A stretch of DNA of 64,000 nt from Knufia peltigerae (taxonomy: Eukaryota; Ascomycota; Eurotiomycetes; Chaetothyriales; Trichomeriaceae), in assembly GCA_030247855.1 (NCBI GenBank), contig JAPDRN010000013.1:248001-312000 (forward strand), given 5' to 3'. Of the stretch, positions 54,009-64,000 are shown in pieces. The notes under the pieces were generated by a model, which was not told the origin of the DNA, did not search any database, and saw only the letters and a program-made list of their open reading frames with translations. Each line of letters begins with the position of its first letter. The stretch's first letter is position 1. A program made the translations under genes and the position numbers.

Positions 54009-55538
54009 CTACTCCCACTTGACAAACGATTTCGTTTGAAGCCATCTTCCAAAACGGACGATTCTCTTGTCGACGCGGGAAAAGTAGTCGGCCACCCAGA
54101 TCAGCAACACGGTGAGGACCAACGCGCCAGGAAGGTACGCGATCGTCGAGTCCCCCAGATGCCGAACCTGCCAGGGTAGCATTTTGGGCTGGTAGAGCGA
54201 GTACAGCAGGATGACGTGCATGGCGTAGATGCCGAATGAGAGATCGCCAATGTATTGAGAGAAACTCCATTCAAACGGCCGTTGTAGTGTCGGGTTCAGG
54301 TCGACGGCCGACACGACGCAGCAGGCCGCGATGGACAGCCAGAAGGTGTACGCCGCGTCGCCGTACCAGGAAGGGATCAAGGGTTGGAGGTATTGCCAGG
54401 GCCAGGGGCCGGTGGAACCCAAGGCCGGCGGTTCAGGTTGGCCCAAGAGAAACAACCCGACGATCAACAAAATGTAAGAGATGACCTGTTGGGCGACGCG
54501 CGATTTCCTGGAAGAGCGCAAGTCATGCTTCTCGTTGTTCGCGGCCGCGGCCGTCACATCCAGATTTGGCGGGGACGGTAGACCATGTCGTTCGGGGTGC
54601 AGGATCAACGACAACTCGGCAAGGAACACACCGAACATGAACTCGACGACGTAGGCGACGCGCCAGTAGTAGCTGAAAGCGACGACAACCCAAGAGAAAA
54701 GCATGCGGCATCTCGTCGTCATTTTGCATGCCGCGGCACAAAACAAGAAAATGACGATGCTGCCGCGATATTCGACCGGGATGGTCCACATCTGTCCAAG
54801 GTAGTGTGAAAAAAAGACACCATCGTGGATCCAACCCTCGATGTTGGCGAACGGGTTGCTGGTCGCGACGGCGTCACGGAACCAGTCCCACAGCTGGCCG
54901 GTGAGGGTGGGCAGGCGACGGTCGGCGAACGGGCCAAGCGACCAGCCAAAGTAGATGCACCAGGCCGAGACGTGCGTGGCGAAGGCGGTCGACAAATACA
55001 GGCGAAGGTAACGGCGAAAGATGGACGAGGCCAGGCTATCCAAAAGTTTGGCCGACTCTTGCATCCGGATGAGTTTGATGAGACGGTAACTCAGAACGTA
55101 GCCAGAAATGACGAAGAAGATGGCCACCATCCCCGGGCCGCCCACCCAGGGTACCCGAATGAAATGCCAATGAAACACAGAGATTTGCGGAAGGTCCCAG
55201 CAATGGTATATGTAGACCAACACGGCCGCATAGCCGCGGAGTGCGTCGAGATATGATGTCGGGGACCGTCGTTGCTTGTACTTTTGTCGGCCACCCGGTT
55301 GGATGTAGCGAGGGAGGATGGACCAGGGATTTATCGACCATCCTGATAACCAGGTCTTCTTGGAGGGTAAGGCTTGGGATCTGGAGGGTGGCGTGGGGGT
55401 TTCGTAACCAGCATCAATGGTAGCAGGTATTTCCCGTTCCTCAACCTCGAGGAATGGCTTGGAGGACGTTTCGCCATGGTTGAGGTCGTCGAGGAGCGGA
55501 GTACCCTGCTCCTCCATATCTGAGGCGACCCTCGACAT
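54009..55538 (-). CDS. Acyltransferase-3 family membrane protein B
   Basis: The 509-residue protein starts at an ATG (55538) with a hydrophilic leader of about 90 residues. It then follows the same plan as its convergent neighbour: YLDALRGYAAVLVYIYHCW, MVAIFFVISGYVLSYRL, IFRRYLRLYLSTAF and MWTIPVEYRGSIVIF. Around ten transmembrane helices are evident, and it ends in a basic tail (VDKRIVRFGRWLQTK). The two neighbours share the fold and motifs but differ elsewhere, so they are old paralogues or independent members. The substrate is unknown; fungal members act in lipid, polyketide or wall-glycan acylation. Confidence 0.9.
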   Translation of the reverse strand: MSRVASDMEEQGTPLLDDLNHGETSSKPFLEVEEREIPATIDAGYETPTPPSRSQALPSKKTWLSGWSINPWSILPRYIQPGGRQKYKQRRSPTSYLDALRGYAAVLVYIYHCWDLPQISVFHWHFIRVPWVGGPGMVAIFFVISGYVLSYRLIKLIRMQESAKLLDSLASSIFRRYLRLYLSTAFATHVSAWCIYFGWSLGPFADRRLPTLTGQLWDWFRDAVATSNPFANIEGWIHDGVFFSHYLGQMWTIPVEYRGSIVIFLFCAAACKMTTRCRMLFSWVVVAFSYYWRVAYVVEFMFGVFLAELSLILHPERHGLPSPPNLDVTAAAANNEKHDLRSSRKSRVAQQVISYILLIVGLFLLGQPEPPALGSTGPWPWQYLQPLIPSWYGDAAYTFWLSIAACCVVSAVDLNPTLQRPFEWSFSQYIGDLSFGIYAMHVILLYSLYQPKMLPWQVRHLGDSTIAYLPGALVLTVLLIWVADYFSRVDKRIVRFGRWLQTKSFVKWE

Positions 55539-58102
55539 AGTTGTCCGAGGCGTGCAGGATATAACTTAATGGTACAACCGTGCTGAGAGGACGTCAGCAG
55601 AACGAAAGAGTCATGGATGGCACCATCAGTCAAAATGGCTATAATGCTCTGAGAGAAGACTCGTAGTCATCACAGATGTTGAAAAGAAGTAACATGGAGA
55701 GGGTGAAATCTTGGTGTATGAGGAGCTTCGTCTCTCATTTCCAATTAGTTATCTGCCTGCCGTTTTTGCGGGAATTGGGCCTGTCAATCTGCCCATCATG
55801 ATCCTAGGGTGTATAATCGCACTCATGATCGAGAGCGCGAATGCAGGAGTGAGTACGGAGTATGGATTCGGCCCGGATCGCTTAGGAGGATCTCGAAATT
55901 GGCGAGGGCGCCTTCACGAGCGAGTTTGGACTGTGCATTTCACTTGTCGTGGGTTAGGGGAGAGGGGTTGAGAATGTCATTACCAGGTTGGACTTGGAAG
56001 GTGGTCTCAGCGCCTGTAGATAGGCACGCCTCAGACTCCTTCCAGTCAGCAACACGGACTCTCTAAAATTGAATGCTTGAGGCATGATATATGTAAACAA
56101 TGAAGGGGCGCTCGCTATCGGGTCAAGCCATTAACAAGTGCTAGCACACAATGGGGCCCCACTTACTCGGTGCGTGCTCGGGTGACAGACGCCGTTGAAA
56201 TACATACCTGAGTTAAGCGAATTCAAGTAAGGGGTAAGGCCGGGGACATAAAAGCTGCCGCCACGTGAGATTCAAGCTCAGTCATGCATCCTCGCAACGT
56301 AGATGTGATGCAAGTCCAAAAATGGTTTCGAAATATGGAGGAGGTGTCGTTAAGAGGTTGAGTATGCGAGGTTTTAGTCAAACAGGATCTGATCTCAGAG
56401 ACGGTGGCAGATCTGTACTCGTGGCGATCGATCCCCATAAGAAGAAATCGATAGATGTCGCTCGAATTCGTACAATTTTGGCCATATGAGTACGAAATTC
56501 TCATATTTTGCTCTGATTTTGACGTGTAATGATAGACAGGTAGCCGGTGAAGTCAGATGTCACTTATTCACTTCAAGCGAAATCACTGTTGTTAAATCAT
56601 GTGTGGTCTGCCGAGGATGTTCAGGAGCTGCCACGCCACCCGCGGCAGCTTGGGGCGCTCAGGACAACTGAATTGATGACCCCGTTGAAACCTTAGTACT
56701 CCGTATCTTGGTGTTGATGTTGATGTTGATGTTGAGGAGACGCGCCGCGAGACTGACACGTTCCCCTTCGATAACGCGACTTGACACGACACGTGACCTA
56801 CCGAGGCTTTACTGAGTCATCATGGACTTGAAGTTGCGTCTGACAAAGCATCGCAAGTTGCAGCCTAAGAACAAGGCACTGAGAGCCGGGTCAAGGGGCA
56901 TCGGGGCATCATGACGACTTAGAAGAACGAAGGGCATGGAGTGAGTATAGGGGTAGATACGAAGACTCCGTACTTAATTAGTGCCTGGTTGTACCGTGTC
57001 CCAAGCTATCCTCGGTACCTTTCGCATGAGGGGCCAAAGTCTTTCTTATCGATTAATTTCAGCTGCAGGATAAAGGCTGCCTGGAACACCGGCGGTGAAT
57101 ATTTTTGGCTTCAGCCATGAGAAGTCTACGGTTCAGACTAACCTATCTCTGTCCTTCGATGCATCTCTTGGGAACTTGCAAATGTGGAGGGGTATTCAAT
57201 AGGGCACAGAGACAGGAGAGTATTGCCGTGTTCCATCAGGTCGGGTCGATTCTAGACTCGACAGGTGGAAAGAAAGGAAAAAAAAGTGTGTATGCTACAG
57301 TTCCGAGTCCAGAGGGTCGAGATGTGAGGAATGCTGTGCAACAGCCTTTTTGCGGTCCAAGCTCGTTTTTCCAGAAGGTGAAAAGAAAGCTGAAAAAATA
57401 TGCCGCACAGACAGTGAAAACTTGAGCTGGTAAAAATAGATGCTCAACGTAAGAAGCTTAGGATCATAATGTGCTCTACAATTTTCTCTGAGGGCAGTGA
57501 GTCCATCCGACACCAAGACCGAAGGATCAAATCATCCCACTCGATGCGAAACAAAGGTCGAGGGGTGATTTCAGCCATTCCGCAAGCCCCTTGTTCATGC
57601 TCGTCTCGCGTATGCACGATGAGCCTAGTGAGGTTTTCGTCTCCGGACCGTGTCAGGTAAAGAAATCTCCCATTGGCGACAGCGGCAACAAGGGTCGCCA
57701 GGAGGGCCCTTTGCAACCCTATCACAGCTTGGATTTTCTCGCATGAGCTTCAGGTACCCGAAATAGACCCATGCAAGATGATGCCAGCCAATACGAGCTT
57801 CATCGTCATTTCTTTTGAGCGGGATGAAGAATCCATCCCTTGAATCAATGTCTCCAAACTACTTGGGAATACTCCGTACAGTAATGGATTAACCTCTTGA
57901 CTTACTCTCTACAGTAGGGATGGAGTAGGTCAAGTGGTTACTCAATGTAACACCAATGAATTAATGTTATATTCTTTCAATCTCCTCTTATCTCAGTCTT
58001 TGTTGGTTTTTGATTCTGCCTTCATTCATTTCCACCGTATTTGGTTGTCAGGGTAAAAGGTAGTTGCTGTCGACCCTCGCATCCTTAGACGGCAACGGCA
58101 AC
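55539..58102. other. Gene-poor region, about 2.6 kb
   Basis: No frame with family features or a good ATG start was found on either strand. The stretch holds four members of the TACTCCGTA/ACTCCGTA family (55854, 56697, 56965, 57870) and a (GTTGAT)3 repeat (56713-56730). The last 300 bp should contain the glycosyltransferase promoter. Confidence 0.5.
56713..56730. repeat. (GTTGAT)3 microsatellite
   Basis: Three exact hexamers plus a partial fourth lie 8 bp after a TACTCCGTA motif in non-coding DNA. Confidence 0.7.
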
Positions 58103-59722
58103 ATGCCCTTCACCCTCCCTCGTGGTCTCGGCCCTATAAAACTCGCAGTCGTTTTTGCAGTCATACTTTGCCTATTCTTCTTTAGATCCCACCTGCTCCC
58201 ATCTTCTGGCGTCTCCTACTACGACCTTACGCCGGGCGCGGAGTCCTGGTGGCATGGCTCCAAATCAGACGCCTCCGGGGTCGTTGGCGACGTCGATACC
58301 GAACTAGACTATACCCAACTTCAAGATGTCAATCTGACCTCCGAAATCACCGATTTTGAAGACCCTGTGGCCGCGCCCTCCTTGACAACCTCTACCCCTG
58401 CGGCCGAGGAGACTGCGCCCAAACCGACCGCGCCTGGCCTCCTCTACAAACCCTTTGATCCCTCCATCCCGGCATGCCGACAACTCCCAGGCGCAGACAA
58501 AGTCGTGGTCATCGTCAAGACGGGGGCCACGGAAGTATTTGCACGATTGCCCGAACAACTCATCACTCTGGCTGAGTGCGTACCGAATCTCATGATATTT
58601 TCCGACATGGAGCAAGATCTGGGACATTTTCACCTGTACGATGCATTGAACGAGATTGGCGAAGAATACAAAAACAACCACGAAGACTTTGAATTCTACC
58701 ACAACATCCACAAAGCCCATGCGATGCACGGAGATGTAAGTGTGCTGGGTTCCGAGAAGGGCTGGAACTTGGACAAATGGAAGAACATCCCCATGCTACA
58801 CAAAGCCTACACCCAGTATCCCAAAGCAGACTGGTTCATGACCATCGACGCAGATACGTACCTCGGCTGGACGAACCTTCTCCTGCTTCTCAACCGTCTT
58901 GATCCTGAAGACCCTCTCTACGCCGGCTGCGTGTACTTGCATGGCGACACACAATTCGCCCAAGGCGGCACAGGTTACCTCTTGTCTCGCAATGCCGTTG
59001 AGAAGTTCGAAGCCATTCGCACTCCCACAAGAATTGCCGACTGGGAGAGGGAAACATCCACCATTTGCTGCGGCGATGTCATGCTCGGAGTCGCCATGGG
59101 CCACGCCGGCGTGGACGTGAGGGGTGCATGGCCCATGTTCCAAGTTGATCCGCCATGCTCTATCGCCTGGGCTCCTCCCTACTGGTGCTCGCCCGCCATC
59201 ACCTGGCACCACGTCCACACCTACGACATCCAGGACCTCTGGGAGTTTGAAAAGACCTGGATCAACCAAACATGGGACGAAAAGAACCCGGGATCCGTAC
59301 CATACCTTTACAAAGACGCTTTTGAGTATTTCGTCCAACCGAACATTGCGGATAAGAAACTCGATTGGAACAATTACTCGGGCGACAAGATTTTCACGAA
59401 TCCTACTCCAGACCACGTCAAGGAAGATCATGACTGGGATGAGAAGAGCGATGAAGAAAAGCAGCAGATGTGGGATGAGTTGAATGAGCTCCAGAAACAA
59501 TCTGTCGGATCCTTTGAGGCTTGCCACGTCGCCTGTTTGGATGATGGCGATTGCGTACAATTCTCGTGGCACCCTGGTACTTGCAAGCTGAATAGACACA
59601 TCAAAATGGGCCACGCTATCGAAACCACGGAGGAGTATGCGTCCGGTTGGATCCTCGAGAGAGTCAAGGCATTCAAGAAAGCCCAGGGAACTTGTGAAGA
59701 CCCTCGATTCCGGATTGATTGA
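58103..59722 (+). CDS. GT31-like Golgi glycosyltransferase with PAN-like tail
   Basis: The first ATG is at 58103 (MPFTLPRGLGPIK); the upstream frame starts only with TTG. The 539-residue type II membrane protein has an anchor at about residues 13-33 (LAVVFAVILCLFFF), then a stem and a luminal catalytic domain resembling fringe/core-1 beta-galactosyltransferases. The nucleotide-sugar/metal motif is D249-A-D251 in WFMTIDADTY, with GGTGYLLSRNAVEKF and CCGDVMLG further along. After about residue 468, SFEACHVACLDDGDCVQFSW is a cysteine-patterned PAN/Apple-like module. It likely adds sugar to secreted proteins or wall glycans; donor and acceptor are unknown. Confidence 0.87.
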   Translation: MPFTLPRGLGPIKLAVVFAVILCLFFFRSHLLPSSGVSYYDLTPGAESWWHGSKSDASGVVGDVDTELDYTQLQDVNLTSEITDFEDPVAAPSLTTSTPAAEETAPKPTAPGLLYKPFDPSIPACRQLPGADKVVVIVKTGATEVFARLPEQLITLAECVPNLMIFSDMEQDLGHFHLYDALNEIGEEYKNNHEDFEFYHNIHKAHAMHGDVSVLGSEKGWNLDKWKNIPMLHKAYTQYPKADWFMTIDADTYLGWTNLLLLLNRLDPEDPLYAGCVYLHGDTQFAQGGTGYLLSRNAVEKFEAIRTPTRIADWERETSTICCGDVMLGVAMGHAGVDVRGAWPMFQVDPPCSIAWAPPYWCSPAITWHHVHTYDIQDLWEFEKTWINQTWDEKNPGSVPYLYKDAFEYFVQPNIADKKLDWNNYSGDKIFTNPTPDHVKEDHDWDEKSDEEKQQMWDELNELQKQSVGSFEACHVACLDDGDCVQFSWHPGTCKLNRHIKMGHAIETTEEYASGWILERVKAFKKAQGTCEDPRFRID

Positions 59723-60693
59723 AAGCTGCACTGAGAACGAAAACAAGTAAATACCAACACCACAAGCGTCAGGAAGTTGTCACTCGCCTTTTGGATCGGT
59801 CGGTTTCGGCCTTCACGGATTTTTGTTACGAAAGAAATGGCTTGAACGTACCAGAGGCCCAAGCACAATGCTGCCCCCGTACAGACACATGAACGGCGAC
59901 GGATATGCGACACGTCGACTTGTCGAGGATTGTTGACGGTGCTACTTGGATATGAATTGGCGACCACAGGAGCCACGGCCGAGTACATTGAGCATATGAG
60001 GACAGGTCACGCTCAAAATTTGATTTGGCATGACGCCATGAGCAAGAACACCGATCCTCTGACGCTCTGAACATTGGATGACGATAAGCTGAAAAGAAGA
60101 ACACGAATACATGGAGCGAACTAGAGAAGAGTCGTTCAACGCAGAAAGAATTACTTGAATCATTTGGAACACACTAAAAGCATAGACAAGACGATACCCT
60201 TCGGACGATATAGGTTTGCTATGCTACGGTTAGAAAGATATGGAGATTCTTGCAAGATACCCCCCAATTGTTGATTACCTGGGTACGGAGTAAATATGTA
60301 CTACTATTTTGAAATATTATGTCCTTTATTTTCTGAGATCAATTTCAACCCTTTACAGCTACAATCCCCTGATTGATATCGATTCTTGAATTCAGTGGCT
60401 GCGAAGCCTCAGTTCCGTTGCTCCGAACTCACACGAAAATTGCGGTACTTCGGCAGACCTTCCTGACAGGGTGTAGCGAGTTTTCCCCGTTATCCTCCGG
60501 AATATCATCCCCCAGACATACTCCATACCTCGTAGGGGAAGGCAGATTCTTTTACTGTGCCCTTGACCACTCCTCTTCCAAGCCTCCAAACCTAGAATTA
60601 GTCGGTGCCATGGCATCCTTTGCGAACCTTAACCGTCGTTAGACTTCTGAGATAAGCTGGGTGGCGGCAGGTCTATACCTGGAGACAAAACCC
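59723..60693. other. Intergenic, about 1.0 kb
   Basis: This lies between the glycosyltransferase and the Zn2Cys6 gene. It contains a TACGGAGTA motif (60284-60292). Small frames here are unsupported. Confidence 0.45.
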
Positions 60694-63102
60694 ATGGATT
60701 TCTTCGGTGGTGAAGAATACTCGGCACCAGATTCGGCCGGACATTACAAGCCTGTTCAACGTGTGAGCCAAGCCTGTCAGGAGTGCCGGTATAGATATGA
60801 GTCCGTTGAACGAAAGACAAATTGACTAACCGGCCACCCTTAGGAGGAGAAAGGCGAGGTGTACTGGTGATCGCCCAAAATGTCAAAGTTGCAGAAGACA
60901 TCGTCGAGGTGAGTCGGAAACAAAAATTGGGCAAAGCTGGTATCGAAGATGTGCTTATCTATGCTCAAGATTGTCACTATCCCGAAGGAGATCGCTCATC
61001 AAAATTATCAACGGATGAAATCGCTGAGTCGCTCAAGGCCCTCAAAGCGGGTATGCAGGTAATGACGGTATGCTGCTGTCCAAAATTTGCAGGCTGACAT
61101 TCTTATGGGATGTGTCGGCTCGAATGTCCAACGTTGAACGACTCGTTCAAAATATGTCTCAGGCTTCGACACGGTGAGTGCTTGTAGCTCTGCCTTCATC
61201 AGACTCTTCGACACTAAGATACTAGCAGGCCTCGGGCGAACCTCGAGGAAAGACCATCAGTAGGTGTCAGAGCCTCTGCGGATTCTCCTGGGCAGTCTGG
61301 CATCCCGAGCCCCGTTGCCGAGCCCTCGAACCAGAAACTACGGAACAACAACAATTCAAATCGGGAAACTGAAGACCAAGCTCCCTTCTCGGGCCTGCTC
61401 CCGCTCCCAGTTTTGCTCGAGACAATCGATATTTACTTTGAGTGTTGCCATAATCAGCCCTATGGGTTCTTCCACGAAGGCAACTTCCGAGAAAGCCTAT
61501 GGAAAGGGCAAATACCAAATCATTTATTATTCGCCGTATTGGCCTCTGCCATGCGCTTCTCCAAGAATCCATTCTTCGACAACCTTCACAATGCCGCAGT
61601 GCTCTACGCCAACAAGTCGTGGAAAATGGTGGTGTCGACCTGCTTTTCCAACAACCAAACTGCAGATTTGCGTATGGTGCAGACTCTTACTCTTTTGTCG
61701 ATTTTTGACTTTACAGGTCCAGCGCTCCTCTTTCTCTTGGGATTTGCCTCATTTGACTGACGTACGTCTAGCCGGCAAGAACCGCCATTGTTTTGCATGG
61801 ATAAAGATAGGGCTTGCAGTACGCTTTGCCCAGGACATGAAATTCATGCTTGAAAGTGCCCACGATTTACCTTTTGCCGTCCAAGAGGAGCGACGCCGAG
61901 TTTTCTGGTCAGTCTACCTACTGGACAGGTTGGTTTCGTGTGGACGAGCACGTCCGCCGGCCATACTTGACGCGTCATGCCAACTTCAACTTCCGTCTGA
62001 TGAAGATACCTGGAGATCGGGTGCATGGAAAGAAGTTTTGACGTTGCAGCAACTTTCGTACCGAGAACTCTCAACCCCGGAACAGTTGGGTCCGTTTTCT
62101 CACGTGGTGGCCATGGCGTACACGTTGGGCAGAGCGGCACAGTACATGCTGCAACAATTCAACACTCGAAGCCAAGATCCACCTTGGGGTGCCAATTCGG
62201 ATTTTGTGGCGATCCAATCCGATCTTGTGTATCTCGAAACCGTTCTACAAATGTCCAAATCGCCCACCGATCTCGTGGCCGAACATACTTCCCCAGGGGG
62301 CCGCCACATCGACCAACACGCGATTGGACCTGCGATATTCTCTCGCGCGCTGTTCCATCTGACCTATTGTTTGTTGCACCACCCCTTCCTGCTACGCAAA
62401 CGGTTAGAGTCGTGTCAAATAGCGGCGCCGTCGACTTTTCTTACGCGAGCATTCGAAACTGCCTGGGAACACTCTAGAAGAATGACCAAACTTTTACAAG
62501 AGGCACAAGAGGCCGGCGCCATGCTTCGGGCGTCGTTCTATGGTTATTGCATGGTGGTGGCAGGGTCAATTGCCGCACTCCATCTCCATGACGTTTCAGA
62601 CGCCAAACGAGCAGAGTCGGCAGACCTGGTGAGGGCCAATACATCGATCATCGAAAAAATCGGGAGACACTGGAGGAATGTCTCTCTGATGGTATGTATC
62701 GTCCTACATTTCCCAAAAACGAGCTGACGAAGGAGCGAAACTAATTTCTTGTGGGGTGTACAGGCAATTTCCTTTCGGAATTTCGTGGAAGACACGAGTC
62801 GCTTCGCCCACCTGGCGTCGGACGCGGTGAACGTTGCCGTCTTGTCCCCCGAAGACTGTGAGGCCATGTGGGCGATGGTCGACTACAGTACCATGTCGGA
62901 CGTGTCTGCCAGGGCTCAGACGCAATTGTCCCCAGCGGCCGAGTTTTGGATGGACGGCAGCATGTCGTGGCAGGACCTGTTCGGTCGGTTCGACACGATG
63001 AACCAAGGAGCGCAACAACAAATCACGGGGCCGGACACGAACCAACGCGGCGTGCTGTTCCCGGAGGTGGAGAATTACCTCGGACAAAACATGTTTACGT
63101 AG
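60694..63102 (+). CDS. Zn2Cys6 fungal transcription factor
   Basis: Seven exons are proposed: 60694-60788, 60844-60908, 60970-about 61027, 61093-61173, 61229-61716, 61772-62691 and 62764-63102, about 681 residues. The zinc cluster ACQECRRRKARCTGDRPKCQ...SC spans the first splice, with DCHYPEGDR after the third splice as usual. The fungal-specific regulatory domain follows: LLETIDIYFECCHNQPYGFF, IFDFTAGKNRHCFAWIKIGL and VFWSVYLLDRLVSCGRARPP. The exon 3-4 join is a problem: the obvious GTAATG donor (61059) would leave a 34-bp intron and break frame, while a weak GTCGCT donor (61028) keeps frame. The target genes are unknown. Confidence 0.75.
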
Positions 63103-63447
63103 GTAGATGACCATGTTTGGAGGAAGTCGGAAGGGGTTGCACAACTTTCACTCTAGGTCGTCACATACAAGGAAGACAGATGCCAGATGTACGATGAATA
63201 GAAATGAAACATGATAACGATGCTTTCCTGTCTAGAGGAATGTCTTTTTGTTCTCATTTGAGAATGATCTCTGTATAAATCCAGGCATCTTGGTCTCTAG
63301 AGCATATGGGATATATTTACCATATATATATATCGTTATAATTGTCCGCTGCTCTTTGTTGTTCATTCCTTCGACGAATGTTTTCAGACATCTAACCCGT
63401 TGATTTCTAAACCATCTTCTTAGATCCAAGACCGATTTATGTAACCC
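63103..63447. other. Intergenic, convergent 3' regions
   Basis: This lies between the stops of the Zn2Cys6 gene (+) and the acetate transporter (-). It is AT-rich, with an ATATATAT run near 63320. No frame is supported. Confidence 0.5.
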
Positions 63448-64000
63448 CTAAACATCTCCAGCTTGTTTCGCTCTGGCTCTGTCTCCGGCTCCTTTGATCA
63501 CGGTCGACAAATCTCCCAACGGAAGTGACAGTGGGAAGTCGACGGCCAAAAACACCAAGGCCAAAAAGATGTACCAACCCAAAAGACTGACCAGCAACAA
63601 CAGTGCAGCGCCGGCGTGTTGGAGTGTCAGAGCCGTGGCCGCTCGGCCGTGCGCGGCGTCGAAGAATGAAGCTGACAGGCAGCCAACTGAAGAATTTGTC
63701 AGTCGTCCAGTCCTCAGTAAGGAAGCAAGGGAGAGAATGTGTGTGTGTGTGTGTGTGCGAGAGAGCGAAGGTCTTGTACATACATGTTGGTATCAAGGTC
63801 AAGAAAATCAAAAAGAAAACCACATTCGTTCGTAAACTGGCGACACAATACACGCAACAGAGCAATGCCATTGCCACGAGAAAGAAGGAAAATGTGGCGA
63901 AAAAGGCGGGTTGTGTGAGTCCTTGGGCAGGATCAGAAGAATCGGTCGAGTACATTGCATACGCTCCGAAATTGGGGATCATGACGGACGCAAATGTCAA
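63448..64000 (-). CDS. Acetate transporter (AceTr/GPR1-FUN34-YaaH), partial
   Basis: Only the 3' part is in the window; the gene continues beyond 64000. Exons (64000+)-63784 and 63686-63448 are joined by a 97-bp intron (GTATGT...TTCAG) in phase. Readable helices include ASLRTNVVFFLIFLTLIPT, then LQHAGAALLLLVSLLGWYIF, and the family end FPLSLPLGDLSTVIKG. These match the C-terminal half of fungal acetate/succinate channels such as Ato1/Gpr1. The intron holds a (GT)9 run (63739-63756) on the plus strand. A role in acetate import or ammonia-linked signalling is known for the family. Confidence 0.85.
63739..63756. repeat. (GT)9 microsatellite
   Basis: This dinucleotide run lies inside the intron of the acetate transporter gene and reads as CA on the coding strand. 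Confidence 0.85.

Noticed and set aside
55711..55971. 86-codon plus-strand frame in the gene-poor block
   Set aside because: It lacks family features, and its hydrophobic start gives no convincing signal or membrane protein.

Overview
The window is nuclear DNA of a filamentous ascomycete. Supporting signs are short GT-AG introns of about 48-175 bp with CTAAC/CTGAC-like branch sites, a Zn2Cys6 regulator, a Sit1-type siderophore transporter, a Thr/Ser-rich GH18 chitinase, and the kinase-module Mediator subunit MED13. Protein resemblance suggests a Eurotiomycete, perhaps a black-yeast (Chaetothyriales) relative; this is a judgement from family resemblance, not a search. No transposon, CRISPR array, rRNA or convincing tRNA was seen.

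Layout. 0-15.6 kb: mRNA cap methyltransferase (ABD1), secreted chitinase, a small secreted sequon-repeat protein, an unknown protein with an in-frame stop, a membrane-anchored short-chain dehydrogenase, a sugar transporter, and the mitochondrial Fe-S P-loop protein Ind1/NUBPL. 15.8-24 kb: a 991-residue lipase/esterase divergent from a flavin monooxygenase, then the ribosome-biogenesis WD-repeat protein ENP2. 24.3-37.5 kb: MED13, a siderophore transporter with an iron-GATA-type site upstream, a MACPF-like protein, and the TORC2 effector SLM1. 37.9-48.5 kb: dCMP deaminase (DCD1) divergent from autophagy E1 ATG7, mitochondrial rRNA 2'-O-methyltransferase (MRM2), an unknown coiled-coil protein, and a continuous reading frame joining a PAP2 lipid phosphatase to an AIM6-like phosphodiesterase. 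49.5-64 kb: a YdeI-family protein, two convergent acyltransferase-3 membrane proteins, a 2.5-kb gene-poor stretch, a GT31-like glycosyltransferase with a PAN-like tail, a Zn2Cys6 regulator and a partial acetate transporter running off the right edge.

Most genes are unrelated housekeeping or transport genes, and there is no clear biosynthetic cluster. The most unusual items are the PAP2-AIM6 fusion, whose joining intron carries an immediate stop if retained; the TACTCCGTA motif scattered only through intergenic DNA; the sequon-repeat secreted protein; and the in-frame TGA removable by a possible 48-bp intron. Starts were moved to the first sensible ATG wherever the longest open frame began at TTG, CTG or GTG, and several first exons (lipase, MED13, Ind1, DCD1) were rebuilt by eye from splice signals and frame continuity.
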